Shown one piece after another: positions 7,539 to 14,845 of a stretch of DNA of 64,000 bases. The notes beneath the pieces are model-generated. The model saw only the letters and a list, made by a program, of their open reading frames with translations. It searched no databases and was not told the origin of the DNA. Source of the DNA: Sporosarcina globispora (GTDB taxonomy: Bacteria > Bacillota > Bacilli > Bacillales > Cytobacillaceae); contig NZ_LGUF01000007.1 in the NCBI RefSeq assembly GCF_001274725.1, forward strand, positions 443,957 to 507,956, read 5' to 3'. Numbering within the stretch: position 1 is the first letter of the stretch; the number at the start of each line of letters is the position of its first letter. Position numbers and translations under genes: made by a program.

Positions 7539-7907
7539 TCACTGGATCATCGATTGACATGCTAATCTATACCCTTGGTTTAAGGCCATTTTCAACTTTT
7601 TTTTCTCTTTATCGTTAGGAGGGTGTAAATGGGATGCCCCCTCTTCAATTTTTACTGTACATACCCCACAAGTTCCCTTTCGGCATTTGAACTTTAAGTC
7701 CTGCCCCTGCTGCAAGGCAGCATCCAACAATAGTTTTCCTTTAATAGGCTGAATTTCAAGCTTGTTCTGATTTTGAACCAAACCGATTTTTTGCAATTGA
7801 TGGGCCACCGGAATACTTTCCGCATCAATTAGATTCGAATTTATTGCCTCTATGTTAACTATGTTTCCGGGAATAAGTGAACCAACAGTAAATATTCTTT
7901 TATCCAA
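7539..7907 (-). CDS. Encapsulin-targeted 2Fe-2S ferredoxin
   Basis: The C-terminal domain is a plant-type 2Fe-2S ferredoxin with the cysteine ladder C-x4-C-x2-C-x33-C (KCRKGTCGVCTV and LACQ). The N-terminus carries RIFTVGSLIPG, the same FTVGSL motif that ends the neighbouring ferritin-like cargo, so this protein is probably packaged in or docked to the encapsulin shell. A GTG at 7916 overlaps the Shine-Dalgarno aaggag; the TTG at 7907, eight bases after it, is the better start (122 residues). The Shine-Dalgarno overlaps the encapsulin stop codon, so translation is likely coupled. By analogy with bacterioferritin-associated ferredoxin it may donate electrons to reduce and release stored iron; that is inference. 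Confidence 0.88.
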   Translation of the reverse strand: MDKRIFTVGSLIPGNIVNIEAINSNLIDAESIPVAHQLQKIGLVQNQNKLEIQPIKGKLLLDAALQQGQDLKFKCRKGTCGVCTVKIEEGASHLHPPNDKEKKKLKMALNQGYRLACQSMIQ

Positions 7908-7919
7908 CGAATTCACTCC

Positions 7920-8765
7920 TTAACCTTTAGGGTCGTCAAGAGTGCATATCGCGGAAGGACGTTTAATTCTTAGTACAACTGTCTCATATACACGGAATGG
8001 ATGGTTCATTCCTTCATCTCCTAAGTAAGCTGTTTCAAAATCCTCAGAGACAGCCAGATCCAAGTTATTTCTCCCCGTATTTACTACGACTCCAGTTTTT
8101 CCTTTTAAAACGGGTGACTGAAAGACGCCATCTGTCATAAGTTCACGTACATGTTCAATTTCCAATACATTTGTATCTTTATGCACACGATGCAATAGTG
8201 AATATAATTCAGGCGATAAAACGAGTGCATATGGTCCATTGTGATTTAGATCGAGCAGTTTATTTCTTGCGTCAACAACATCTTTAAAGGCGTTTCCCGA
8301 TTCATACCAATTCCCGACTAAGTGTGTTAATCGGCCCTTTACATTCATTAACCCGGGGATATCAAATTCCTTTGACCCATGGAAAATCATTTGGTCTTCT
8401 AAGATGGAAACATCGCGTGCGGCATTAGCAGCCACTGAAAAATCAATAGGGATGTCCAGTACTTTTGCCTGTTCTAAATCGCGCCAATAAAGCACAAAAT
8501 CCTTGTAAAGCAATGGTATTGTATAGTTGACTCTTTTGCTGGACTCAATTTCTGTATCAAAAGAACCTTGAAAGTCCATTTTGGCTTCATGATTTTCTAC
8601 AAAGATATCATTGAAAATACTTTGCACCCCTCTGCCAAGAGGACCGTATAATTCAATAAAGCGTCGTCCAACTAATTGTCTCCTTGCAGCCTCAATAACG
8701 ATTTGGTTTAATTGTTGAAATTCTTGATTTGATAGAGGTAAATCTGAATGTATTTGAGAATTCAT
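7920..8765 (-). CDS. Encapsulin shell protein (family 1, HK97 fold)
   Basis: The 281-residue protein has the encapsulin architecture: an N-terminal helix region that in the family binds cargo peptides (LPLSNQEFQQLNQIVIEAARRQLVGRRFIELYGPLG), the E-loop region with SSKRVNYTIPLLYKDFVLYWRDLE, and a C-terminal P/A-domain portion with PYALVLSPELYSLLHRV and DLAVSEDFETAYLG. The start at 8765 follows aaaggag; the longer frame from 8807 overlaps the cargo gene and is rejected. It lies 25 bases after the ferritin-like cargo gene. IMEF-type shells of Bacillaceae are known to form unusually large compartments that hold much iron; shell size here cannot be read from the sequence. Confidence 0.95.
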   Translation of the reverse strand: MNSQIHSDLPLSNQEFQQLNQIVIEAARRQLVGRRFIELYGPLGRGVQSIFNDIFVENHEAKMDFQGSFDTEIESSKRVNYTIPLLYKDFVLYWRDLEQAKVLDIPIDFSVAANAARDVSILEDQMIFHGSKEFDIPGLMNVKGRLTHLVGNWYESGNAFKDVVDARNKLLDLNHNGPYALVLSPELYSLLHRVHKDTNVLEIEHVRELMTDGVFQSPVLKGKTGVVVNTGRNNLDLAVSEDFETAYLGDEGMNHPFRVYETVVLRIKRPSAICTLDDPKG

Positions 8766-8790
8766 AAATTTCTCCTTTCCCGTAAGTTCT

Positions 8791-9357
8791 TTATAGTAAA
8801 CTTCCAACAGTAAAACCTTTTTTGGGACTTTTATGATTTTTTGCTGTTGCAGTTTGAGAGATTAGGGGAGCCAAATGATCATGGTCTTTATCATGATGTG
8901 CATGGGGATCTACATAATCACGATCAAACTTTCCATTTATTTCATTTAAAAAATTCTTAACTTGTTGATAATCTTGATAAGAAACCTCTCTCATTTGCTG
9001 CAGTTGTGTGCTTCGTACTTCGTCTGTAAATTTAAAGAGTGCTAAATCCAGGTGTTCTACAAAATTGTGCAAGCCGAATTTTTCAAGATTTAATTCTTGC
9101 AAAAGACGGTTAAACTCATTGTTGGTTGGAGAAAAAATAGTATCATTTTTATCATTTTCAAAATTTGTTATTAGCGGAATAAGTTCCTCTAAACGTGATA
9201 GCCTTTGTTCTTCTTCTTCATAAATATGATGGTAGTAGAGTCGTTCATGATCGTCTTTTGCATTTTGAATAACAGGATCTAGTATGGCCATAAAGTTTTC
9301 GATTGATTCCTTTGTAGCTGTAAAAATTCGGTTGAAAATCGCTAATTCTTCTCTCAT
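8791..9357 (-). CDS. IMEF ferritin-like encapsulin cargo protein
   Basis: The 188-residue protein is mostly helical, with an early metal-ligand-like run ERLYYHHIYEEEEQRLSRLEEL (residues 38-59), as in the iron-mineralising encapsulin-associated Firmicute (IMEF) cargo family of the ferritin-like superfamily. It ends in a flexible tail with a His/Asp-rich stretch (HAHHDKDHDH, residues 152-161) and a terminal targeting peptide KKGFTVGSLL. The frame opens with a GTG at 9366 that lies inside the Shine-Dalgarno ggaggtg; the ATG at 9357, eight bases after ggagg, is the real start. It would oxidise Fe(II) and mineralise it inside the shell. It is first in the operon with encapsulin and ferredoxin. Confidence 0.9.
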   Translation of the reverse strand: MREELAIFNRIFTATKESIENFMAILDPVIQNAKDDHERLYYHHIYEEEEQRLSRLEELIPLITNFENDKNDTIFSPTNNEFNRLLQELNLEKFGLHNFVEHLDLALFKFTDEVRSTQLQQMREVSYQDYQQVKNFLNEINGKFDRDYVDPHAHHDKDHDHLAPLISQTATAKNHKSPKKGFTVGSLL

Positions 9358-9373
9358 ACGATCCACCTCCAGT

Positions 9374-9388
9374 TTTTATCTGATAAAA
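9374..9388. promoter_or_regulatory. Perfect 7-1-7 palindrome in front of the encapsulin operon
   Basis: TTTTATC-t-GATAAAA is a perfect inverted repeat ending a few bases before the Shine-Dalgarno of the IMEF gene. It is not the usual Fur or PerR box. It could be an operator in the 5' leader or a small RNA hairpin affecting translation. No clean promoter with consensus spacing is visible between it and 9480. Confidence 0.5.
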
Positions 9389-9483
9389 CCCATTATTGCC
9401 AGGCTATTGATATTTATTACATCTCTATTTACAAATATATGTTTAAGTTTAATTGTGAATTTAATAACACAAACATAGTCAAC

Positions 9484-9660
9484 TTCAGCCCATTACCATT
9501 CATAGATTCCGACATACCTATGCTTCTTTACTATTTGAAGCTGGTGCAAGTATCAAAGAAGTTCAGGAGCGGCTTGGACACTCCGACGTTAAAATGACAA
9601 TGAACAGATACTCTAAAAGAACAAACTGCATAAAAGTTTCCTAGGTACATTGAGTTATGA
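9484..9660 (+). pseudogene. Tyrosine recombinase (integrase), C-terminal remnant
   Basis: Frame-by-frame reading gives LQPITIHRFRHTYASLLFEAG, then SIKEVQERLGHSDVKMTMN, then after a small deletion and frame change LKEQTA-stop-KFPRYIEL. It aligns along its whole length with the end of the neighbouring recombinase at 9801-10349. It keeps the HxxR box and the third catalytic His but has lost the region after the catalytic Tyr and everything upstream. It belongs to an older copy of the same element type. Confidence 0.9.
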
Positions 9661-9661
9661 T

Positions 9662-9684
9662 ATGTGGTCTGATGTGGTCAAAAG
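9662..9684 (+). repeat. gtggtcaaa boxes after the older integrase remnant
   Basis: The sequence atgtggtctgatgtggtc then aaaag holds two copies of the gtggtc motif at the same place relative to the integrase end as the boxes at 10351-10403. Confidence 0.45.
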
Positions 9685-9697
9685 TATTTTCAGGCAT

Positions 9698-9730
9698 ATA
9701 AAAGACCCCCAATCAAAATGGTTGAGAGCT
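9698..9730 (-). repeat. Relic of an rpsI-type terminator (att relic D)
   Basis: The sequence aaaagacccccaatcaaaa followed by tggttgagagc matches the terminator part of the copies at 5500-5528 and 4768-4795. The rpsI coding part that should follow is missing, apparently removed by the deletion that also took the start of the integrase at 9801. It marks the right end of an older element. Confidence 0.55.
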
Positions 9731-9800
9731 TTAAAACTTTTTTGGTTGTTTATATTCATAACAATTTTCATTAAAAAAAGACGCTTTCTTACGTGATCAT

Positions 9801-10349
9801 GTGATATTTCACCTTTTAATTTATACAGGTGCCCGAAAAGGGGTATTATTAGCACTTACTTGGGATGACATTGATTTTGAAGCAGGATCTATACGACTAT
9901 GGAAGACTCTTTTCCAAGCAAATGGCAAACATATATTTCAAACGCCCAAAATCAAGGATTCTAAACGTTTAATTAGTTTAGATACCCAACCCCTTACTTT
10001 ACTAAAAAAATGGCGTATAAGCCAAATCGAAGAGAATTTAGCATATGTGGATAGGAAAGGGGTTAATAATATTGTGTTTACGAGAACTGACGGGACGCCA
10101 CTCCGATTAGCTTATCTAAACGAGAAGCTCAATATATTAGTTAAAAGACATAATCTTCACCCCATAACTATACATGGCTTACGCCATACACATGCCTCAT
10201 TGATATTTGAAGCTGGAGCAAATATAAAAGAGGTTCAGGAACGGTTAGGTCACTCGGATATCCAAATGACAATGAACGTTTATACTCATGTCACAGACAC
10301 ATTAAAAGAGCAGACTGCTGAAAAGTTTCAGAAATATATTGAACTTTAA
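9801..10349 (+). pseudogene. Tyrosine recombinase (integrase), N-terminally truncated
   Basis: The 182-residue frame is the catalytic domain of a phage or ICE-type tyrosine integrase: TGARKGVLLALTWDDID carries the first catalytic Arg, HGLRHTHASL the HxxR box, ERLGHS the following His, and MNVYTHVT the nucleophilic Tyr. The N-terminal arm-binding and core-binding domains, about 190 residues in relatives, are absent; the frame begins inside the domain near 9774-9801. It points at the rpsI 3' end 117 bases away, as integrases beside their attachment site do. It could still make a catalytic fragment but is unlikely to act alone. Confidence 0.9.
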
Positions 10350-10350
10350 A

Positions 10351-10403
10351 GTGGTGGTTAAGGTGGTCAAAAATGTTTTTCGTGGTCAAAATGTGGTCAA
10401 AGC
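10351..10403 (+). repeat. gtggtcaaa boxes at the rpsI-proximal end of the island
   Basis: Immediately after the integrase stop there are copies gtggtta, gtggtcaaaaa, gtggtcaaaa and gtggtcaaag, spaced 10-20 bp. With the copies at 5723-5746 and 9662-9684 they form a set near element ends, as expected for integrase arm sites. Confidence 0.5.
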
Positions 10404-10416
10404 AGCTTTCAAACAT

Positions 10417-10453
10417 AAAAAAGACCCTTTCCACATAAGTGAAAAGAGCCTTT
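10417..10453 (-). terminator. Terminator of the rplM-rpsI operon
   Basis: On the minus strand GGCTCTTTTCAC-ttat-GTGGAAAGGGTC is followed by TTTTTT, with G-U pairs in the stem. It lies 14 bases after the rpsI stop. Confidence 0.85.
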
Positions 10454-10465
10454 GAAGCGTTGATA

Positions 10466-10529
10466 ATTAACGCTTTGAGAACTGAGGAGCACGACGCGCA
10501 CCTTTAAGACCGTATTTCTTACGCTCTTT
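10466..10529 (-). repeat. rpsI 3' end, proximal attachment site
   Basis: This is the intact end of rpsI and its 64-bp match to 5545-5608 (63 of 64 bases). Because the gene reads through into a functional end and terminator, integration restored rpsI. Confidence 0.9.
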
Positions 10530-10859
10530 CATACGTGCGTCACGAGTTAATAGTCCTGCGCGCTTTAATGTTGGACGGAATTCTGGATCAGCTTGAAGCA
10601 GCGCACGAGCGATGCCGTGGCGGATTGCGCCAGCTTGACCAGTGTATCCACCGCCGTTTACATTTACAAGAATGTCGTAGCTGTTAACAGTTTCAGTAGC
10701 TACAAGCGGCTGTTTTACAACTTCACGTAAAGCTGCAAAAGGAATGTAATCTGTGATTTCACGACCATTGATGATGATTTTACCGTCGCCTGGAACTAAA
10801 CGAACACGTGCAACGGAGCTCTTACGACGACCAGTACCAATATATTGAACCTGTGCCAA
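10467..10859 (-). CDS. rpsI: 30S ribosomal protein S9
   Basis: The 130-residue protein ([19 protein letters not shown]... ending [11 protein letters not shown]) is full-length S9, whose basic C-terminal tail reaches the tRNA in the ribosomal P site. It follows rplM by 20 bases. Its 3' end is the target of the integrated island, yet the C-terminal tail is preserved. Confidence 0.98.
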   Translation of the reverse strand: MAQVQYIGTGRRKSSVARVRLVPGDGKIIINGREITDYIPFAALREVVKQPLVATETVNSYDILVNVNGGGYTGQAGAIRHGIARALLQADPEFRPTLKRAGLLTRDARMKERKKYGLKGARRAPQFSKR

Positions 10860-10879
10860 GTTAATAACCTCCCTAAAAA

Positions 10880-11317
10880 TTATCCACGAAGTTCGTAAAC
10901 TTCAGGTTGTTGTGCTTGGTGCTTATGTTCGCTACCAGCATATACGTGTAATTTCTTGAACATTTGACGACCAAGAGAGTTCTTTGGAAGCATGCCTTTG
11001 ATTGCAAGCTCAAGCATTCTCTCAGGGTAGTTTGTGCGCATTTCAAGAGCAGTTCTTGTTTTTAGACCGCCTGGGTGCATGCTGTGACGGTAGTAGATCT
11101 TGTCAGTAAGCTTTTTCCCAGTAAGTTCGATTTTTGAAGCATTGATAAGAATTACATGATCACCAGTATCAACATGTGGTGTATAAGTTGGTTTATGTTT
11201 ACCACGTAGGATTGATGCTACTTCACTAGCAAGACGACCAAGAGTTTTGCCTTCAGCATCAATCACGTACCATTTACGTTCGATATTGTTTGAATTCGCC
11301 ATAAACGTTGTACGCAT
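10880..11317 (-). CDS. rplM: 50S ribosomal protein L13
   Basis: L13 is an early-assembling large-subunit protein. The 145-residue form beginning [23 protein letters not shown] is chosen because taggaggg lies before this ATG; the frame is open to 11353 but the extra residues are not part of the family. It forms an operon with rpsI and is preceded by a leader region resembling the L13 leader. Confidence 0.97.
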   Translation of the reverse strand: MRTTFMANSNNIERKWYVIDAEGKTLGRLASEVASILRGKHKPTYTPHVDTGDHVILINASKIELTGKKLTDKIYYRHSMHPGGLKTRTALEMRTNYPERMLELAIKGMLPKNSLGRQMFKKLHVYAGSEHKHQAQQPEVYELRG

Positions 11318-11415
11318 CAGTCTTTCCCTCCTAATAAATCCATTCATAATCATTTTTTTGGTTTATCTATTCGACACAATAAGTTCCGGGGCTTATCGTG
11401 GTTTTAATAATAATA
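11318..11415 (-). ncRNA. Probable L13 leader (ribosomal protein autoregulation)
   Basis: The transcribed leader contains accacgataagccccggaac followed by ttattgtgtcgaatag, which resembles the L13 leader motif found before rplM in Bacillus. It would let excess L13 repress its own operon. The match is from memory of the motif and no covariance score was computed. Confidence 0.55.
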
Positions 11416-11424
11416 CCATATGCT

Positions 11425-11453
11425 ATAATATAACTTTGACAGTCCAATGTCAA
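11425..11453 (-). promoter_or_regulatory. Sigma-A promoter of rplM-rpsI
   Basis: On the minus strand TTGACA (11448-11453) and TATTAT (11425-11430) are separated by 17 bp. Confidence 0.85.
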
Positions 11454-11553
11454 GGGAATGTTACACCTGGTTTAGTTGTTTTAATATCTTTTTTTTAAAG
11501 AGTTTGGCTTTACAACGCGCCCTCGCGGTTCCTCAATTGTTTTTTCCAAAATT

Positions 11554-12291
11554 TTAATAAAAAACTTTCCACAAATATAAACCTTGGGGAGGCGCTGTTT
11601 TTCCTGCAGCGGATCTGTTTTTTTCCAGGATAACGGATGGCATGGAATTTGGATCTCTTTCCCCTATGCCGACTTCAAGAAGTGTGCCGGCCAGAATGCG
11701 GACCATATTATATAAGAACCCAGTGCCTCTAAAGCGAAAAATGAGCATATCCTCTTCTTCGAGGATTTCGATCTCCTGAAGTTCTCTGACCTTATCTTCC
11801 ACTTCGGTCTTCGCGGAGCAGAAGCTTGTAAAATCATGCGTCCCTATCAAATCCGCTGCGGCTTGTTTAATAGAATCCGTATTTAAGGCAAACGGGTACT
11901 GATAGACATAATGGCGTTTAAAGGGATCTCTCCTTGATGATCGGTGTACAAAATACCGATATTCCTTCCCCTTTGCATCAAAGCGGACATGAAAGTCATC
12001 AGGCGCTTGCTCCGTCCCTAATACGGCCACATCATCCGGCAGCAGCGAATTCAGGGCGATTCCCCATTTTCCAAGAGGAATATTCAAGGGCGAATCAAAA
12101 TGGATCACCTGGCCTCTTGCATGGACGCCAGCATCGGTTCTGCCTGAAGCAGTAACCTTAATATCTTCTCCTTTATGAAGCTTCTTTAAGGCCCGTTCCA
12201 GCTCTCCCTGTACTGTCCGCTTGCGCGGCTGCACCTGATAGCCTGCAAAATGTGTCCCGTCATAGGTCACGATACATTTAAATCTTGGCAT
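11554..12291 (-). CDS. truA: tRNA pseudouridine(38-40) synthase
   Basis: TruA converts uridines 38-40 of tRNA anticodon arms to pseudouridine. The 245-residue protein shows MPRFKCIVTYDGTHFAGYQVQP, the catalytic-Asp motif SGRTDAGVHARGQV and the C-terminal RGTGFLYNMVRILAGTLLEVG. It lies 11 bases after ecfT, as in B. subtilis. Confidence 0.97.
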   Translation of the reverse strand: MPRFKCIVTYDGTHFAGYQVQPRKRTVQGELERALKKLHKGEDIKVTASGRTDAGVHARGQVIHFDSPLNIPLGKWGIALNSLLPDDVAVLGTEQAPDDFHVRFDAKGKEYRYFVHRSSRRDPFKRHYVYQYPFALNTDSIKQAAADLIGTHDFTSFCSAKTEVEDKVRELQEIEILEEEDMLIFRFRGTGFLYNMVRILAGTLLEVGIGERDPNSMPSVILEKNRSAAGKTAPPQGLYLWKVFY

Positions 12292-12302
12292 ATTTCACTC
12301 CG

Positions 12303-13100
12303 TTACGTCCTCAGCAGGATTAACACAAGGGTCACGGCTGCAAGCATTGCAAGCATTGCCGTATCTTTAAGACCCCAGCTAAGCTGCCTGTATTTCGTTC
12401 TGCCTTCCCCGCCTCTATAGCCGCGTGCTTCCATCGCCACAGCTAGCTCTTCAGCCCGTTTAAACGAACTGACAAACAAAGGAATCAAAAGCGGGATAAT
12501 CGCTTTAATCCGTTCTTTTATCGGCCCGCTAGTAAAATCTACTCCCCTGGCTGTCTGGGCCTTCATGATTTTATCCGTTTCCTGCATGAGTGTCGGAATA
12601 AAACGAAGGGAGATCGACATCATCAAAGCCAGCTCATGCACCGGAAACTTAATTTTATTCAAAGGATCGAGCAAGCTTTCCAGACCATCCGTTATTTCAA
12701 TCGGGGTGGTGGTCAAAGTCAGAATAGAAGTCATCAGAATGAGCAGGAAGAAGCGCAATGAGATGAAAATCCCCTGTCTCAACCCTTCCTCATAGATTGT
12801 GATCCATCCGAACCTGAAGAGTTCTTCACCCTCTTTTGTCAAAAACAAGTGGAGGAACAAAGTAAAGATAACAAGCAGCAGGACCGGCTTTAATCCTGTA
12901 TAGATAAACCGGACTGGCACCTTCGATAAAGCAATCATAAAAAAGGTATAAACCGTCAGTAAGCCATATGTCAGCATATTATTTGCCAGGAAGACAATGC
13001 ACACGAATAAGAAAATAAGGACAAGCTTTGAACGGGGATCCATCCTGTGGATGACAGATTCAGCCGGAACATAGCGCCCGAAAATCATTTTATCCATCAT
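12303..13100 (-). CDS. ecfT: ECF transporter transmembrane protein EcfT
   Basis: EcfT is the shared membrane-scaffold subunit of energy-coupling-factor vitamin transporters. The 265-residue protein has several hydrophobic helices (LVLIFLFVCIVFLANNML, PVLLLVIFTLFLHLFL) and the coupling motifs KAQTARGVDF and AVAMEARGYRGGEGRT, with Ala-Arg-Gly signatures that bind the two ATPases. The start at 13100 overlaps the ecfA2 stop codon as ATGA and follows aggggggc. S-components for individual vitamins are not encoded here. Confidence 0.95.
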   Translation of the reverse strand: MMDKMIFGRYVPAESVIHRMDPRSKLVLIFLFVCIVFLANNMLTYGLLTVYTFFMIALSKVPVRFIYTGLKPVLLLVIFTLFLHLFLTKEGEELFRFGWITIYEEGLRQGIFISLRFFLLILMTSILTLTTTPIEITDGLESLLDPLNKIKFPVHELALMMSISLRFIPTLMQETDKIMKAQTARGVDFTSGPIKERIKAIIPLLIPLFVSSFKRAEELAVAMEARGYRGGEGRTKYRQLSWGLKDTAMLAMLAAVTLVLILLRT

Positions 13101-13966
13101 TTTGGTGCCCCCCTTTTCATAGCGGCTGCAATCTCCTCCGTCAGCTCTTCCATCGTCAGGCAAGTCTTAGAGAATCGAATGTTAAGTGATTTTTCCATTT
13201 TCAGCTGAAAACGGACAACCTCCGGAACATCAAGACCAAGCTTAAGCAAGCCTTCAGGCGACGAAAAGATTTCTTTAGGCGTCCCCTTTTCGTAAACCTC
13301 TCCATTATGCATGATGACAATCTGATCAGCATAGCGGGAAGCATCCTCCATGCTATGTGTTACGAGCACTGTCGAGAGCCCTCTGGTCTCATGCAGGCTG
13401 AAGAACATATCCATGATCTCTTTTCTGCCCCGCGGATCAAGTCCTGCTGTAGGCTCATCCAGAACGATTACATCAGGCTCCATCGCCAGTACTCCAGCAA
13501 TGGCAACACGCCTCATTTGTCCGCCTGACAGGTCAAACGGGGACTTGCTTAAAATTTCTTCCGGCAGCCCAACCTGCCCGATGGCAGCTCTTGCTCTTTT
13601 TTTGGCTGCCTCTTCTGTAACTCCGAAGTTCATCGGGCCAAAGCAAATGTCCTTCTCCACCGTTTCCTCAAAAAGCTGATGCTCTGGAAATTGAAACACG
13701 ATTCCGACCCTCTGGCGGATTTCCTTCAGGTTTTTCTGTTTCTTTTCTGAGGTAATCATACGGTCTCCGATTACTACATTGCCTTCAGTCGGCTTCAGAA
13801 GAGCATTTAAATGCTGCAGCACAGTCGATTTGCCTGATCCGGTATGTCCGATGATTGCTAAAAACGTGCCTGATGGAATATCGATAGAAACATCCTTTAT
13901 TGCAAGGCGCTCAAATGGTGTATTGACCTGATACCGGTACTCTACATTTTGGAGTGAGATGTCCAT
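13097..13966 (-). CDS. ecfA2: ECF transporter ATP-binding protein EcfA2
   Basis: This is one of two ATPases that power ECF vitamin uptake. Walker A is GHTGSGKST (about residues 40-48), the signature is LSGGQMRRVAIAG, Walker B is VIVLDEPTAGLDP and the switch is VLVTHSME. It is 289 residues, overlaps the end of ecfA1 by 25 bases and is translationally coupled to ecfT. Confidence 0.95.
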   Translation of the reverse strand: MDISLQNVEYRYQVNTPFERLAIKDVSIDIPSGTFLAIIGHTGSGKSTVLQHLNALLKPTEGNVVIGDRMITSEKKQKNLKEIRQRVGIVFQFPEHQLFEETVEKDICFGPMNFGVTEEAAKKRARAAIGQVGLPEEILSKSPFDLSGGQMRRVAIAGVLAMEPDVIVLDEPTAGLDPRGRKEIMDMFFSLHETRGLSTVLVTHSMEDASRYADQIVIMHNGEVYEKGTPKEIFSSPEGLLKLGLDVPEVVRFQLKMEKSLNIRFSKTCLTMEELTEEIAAAMKRGAPK

Positions 13967-14781
13967 AATTCTTCCACCAACTCTTCTTCAGATAAATAAT
14001 GCCTTGATAACGGCAATCCTTTTTCTCTTAACATTTTGCTTAGTTTTACAGGAAAAGGAATATCCAGCCCCAGGTTCACCAGCTCTTCATCCATTTGAAA
14101 GATCTCCTCAGGTGTGCCTTCACGATATAACTGTCCCTTGTTCATCACCACGATGCGGTCAGCCTTCGCAGCTTCCTCCAAATCATGGGTGATGGAGATG
14201 ACTGTCATGTTATAATCCTGCTTCAGCTCTCTGACGGTTTCAAGCACCTCTTCACGCCCTCTTGGATCAAGCATGGAGGTTGACTCATCCAGTATGATAA
14301 TGTCCGGCCTTAAGGCGATGACGCCGGCAATGGCCACCCTTTGTTTTTGGCCGCCAGAAAGATGGTGCGGCTCTTGATTAAGAAACTGTGCCATTTTGAC
14401 TTTCTCCAATGAGTGCGTAACACGCTGAACCATGTCATCTCTTTCAATTCCATGGTTTTCTAAACCAAAAGCCACATCATCCCGTACAGTCGTTCCGACA
14501 AACTGGTTATCCGGATTTTGAAAAACCATGCCAATCTTCTTTCTGGTTTCCCAGACCGTGTCTTCACTCAATTGAATTCCGCCTACTGTAATGCAGCCTT
14601 CCAGAGGAAAATGCAGGCCATTCAGCAGCTTTGCCAGTGTTGATTTCCCGGAACCATTATGCCCAACAATTGCGAGCCATTCCCCTTTAAAAATAGTGAA
14701 AGAAACTTTGTGCAGCGCATATCCAGCTTCTGCATCGTACTTAAACGAAACATTTTTCAATTCAACCAGCGGCTCGTTCAT
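13942..14781 (-). CDS. ecfA1: ECF transporter ATP-binding protein EcfA1
   Basis: EcfA1 pairs with EcfA2. Walker A is GHNGSGKST, the Q-loop VFQNPDNQF is typical of EcfA1, the signature is LSGGQKQRVAIAG and Walker B is IIILDESTSMLDP, where Ser replaces the usual Pro-Thr order as in EcfA1 proteins. The start at 14781 (MNEPLVELKN, 279 residues) follows gaggagg; a GTG or other start at 14799 would sit upstream of that site. It opens the ecfA1-ecfA2-ecfT-truA operon. Confidence 0.95.
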   Translation of the reverse strand: MNEPLVELKNVSFKYDAEAGYALHKVSFTIFKGEWLAIVGHNGSGKSTLAKLLNGLHFPLEGCITVGGIQLSEDTVWETRKKIGMVFQNPDNQFVGTTVRDDVAFGLENHGIERDDMVQRVTHSLEKVKMAQFLNQEPHHLSGGQKQRVAIAGVIALRPDIIILDESTSMLDPRGREEVLETVRELKQDYNMTVISITHDLEEAAKADRIVVMNKGQLYREGTPEEIFQMDEELVNLGLDIPFPVKLSKMLREKGLPLSRHYLSEEELVEELWTSHSKM

Positions 14782-14845
14782 TTGAAGTCCTCCTCTCAAC
14801 TCTGCTTCTCTATGTCAGCTCAGCTCTAACTATTTTTACCCTAAT

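Larger units (their letters stand above)
5545..10529. mobile_element. Decayed integrative island in the 3' end of rpsI
   Basis: The segment is bounded by the 64-bp direct repeat of the rpsI end. It holds two broken tyrosine-recombinase genes at its rpsI-proximal side (9484-9660 and 9801-10349), short gtggtcaaa repeats at both ends, small AT-rich genes unlike the neighbouring ribosomal genes, and the encapsulin operon. No complete integrase, excisionase, replication or conjugation gene is visible, so it is probably no longer mobile. The older integrase remnant is followed by its own rpsI-type terminator relic (9698-9730), which suggests two elements integrated in tandem and later fused by a deletion. 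Confidence 0.8.

Noticed and set aside
7908..7916. GTG at 7916 as start of the ferredoxin
   Set aside because: It overlaps the Shine-Dalgarno; the TTG at 7907 fits better, though the earlier GTG cannot be fully excluded.
9301..9366. GTG at 9366 as start of the IMEF cargo gene
   Set aside because: The GTG lies inside the Shine-Dalgarno ggaggtg; the ATG at 9357 has proper spacing.
9361..9480. Fur or PerR box upstream of the encapsulin operon
   Set aside because: The best candidates match these boxes poorly (about 9 of 14 positions); only the distinct palindrome at 9374-9388 stands out.
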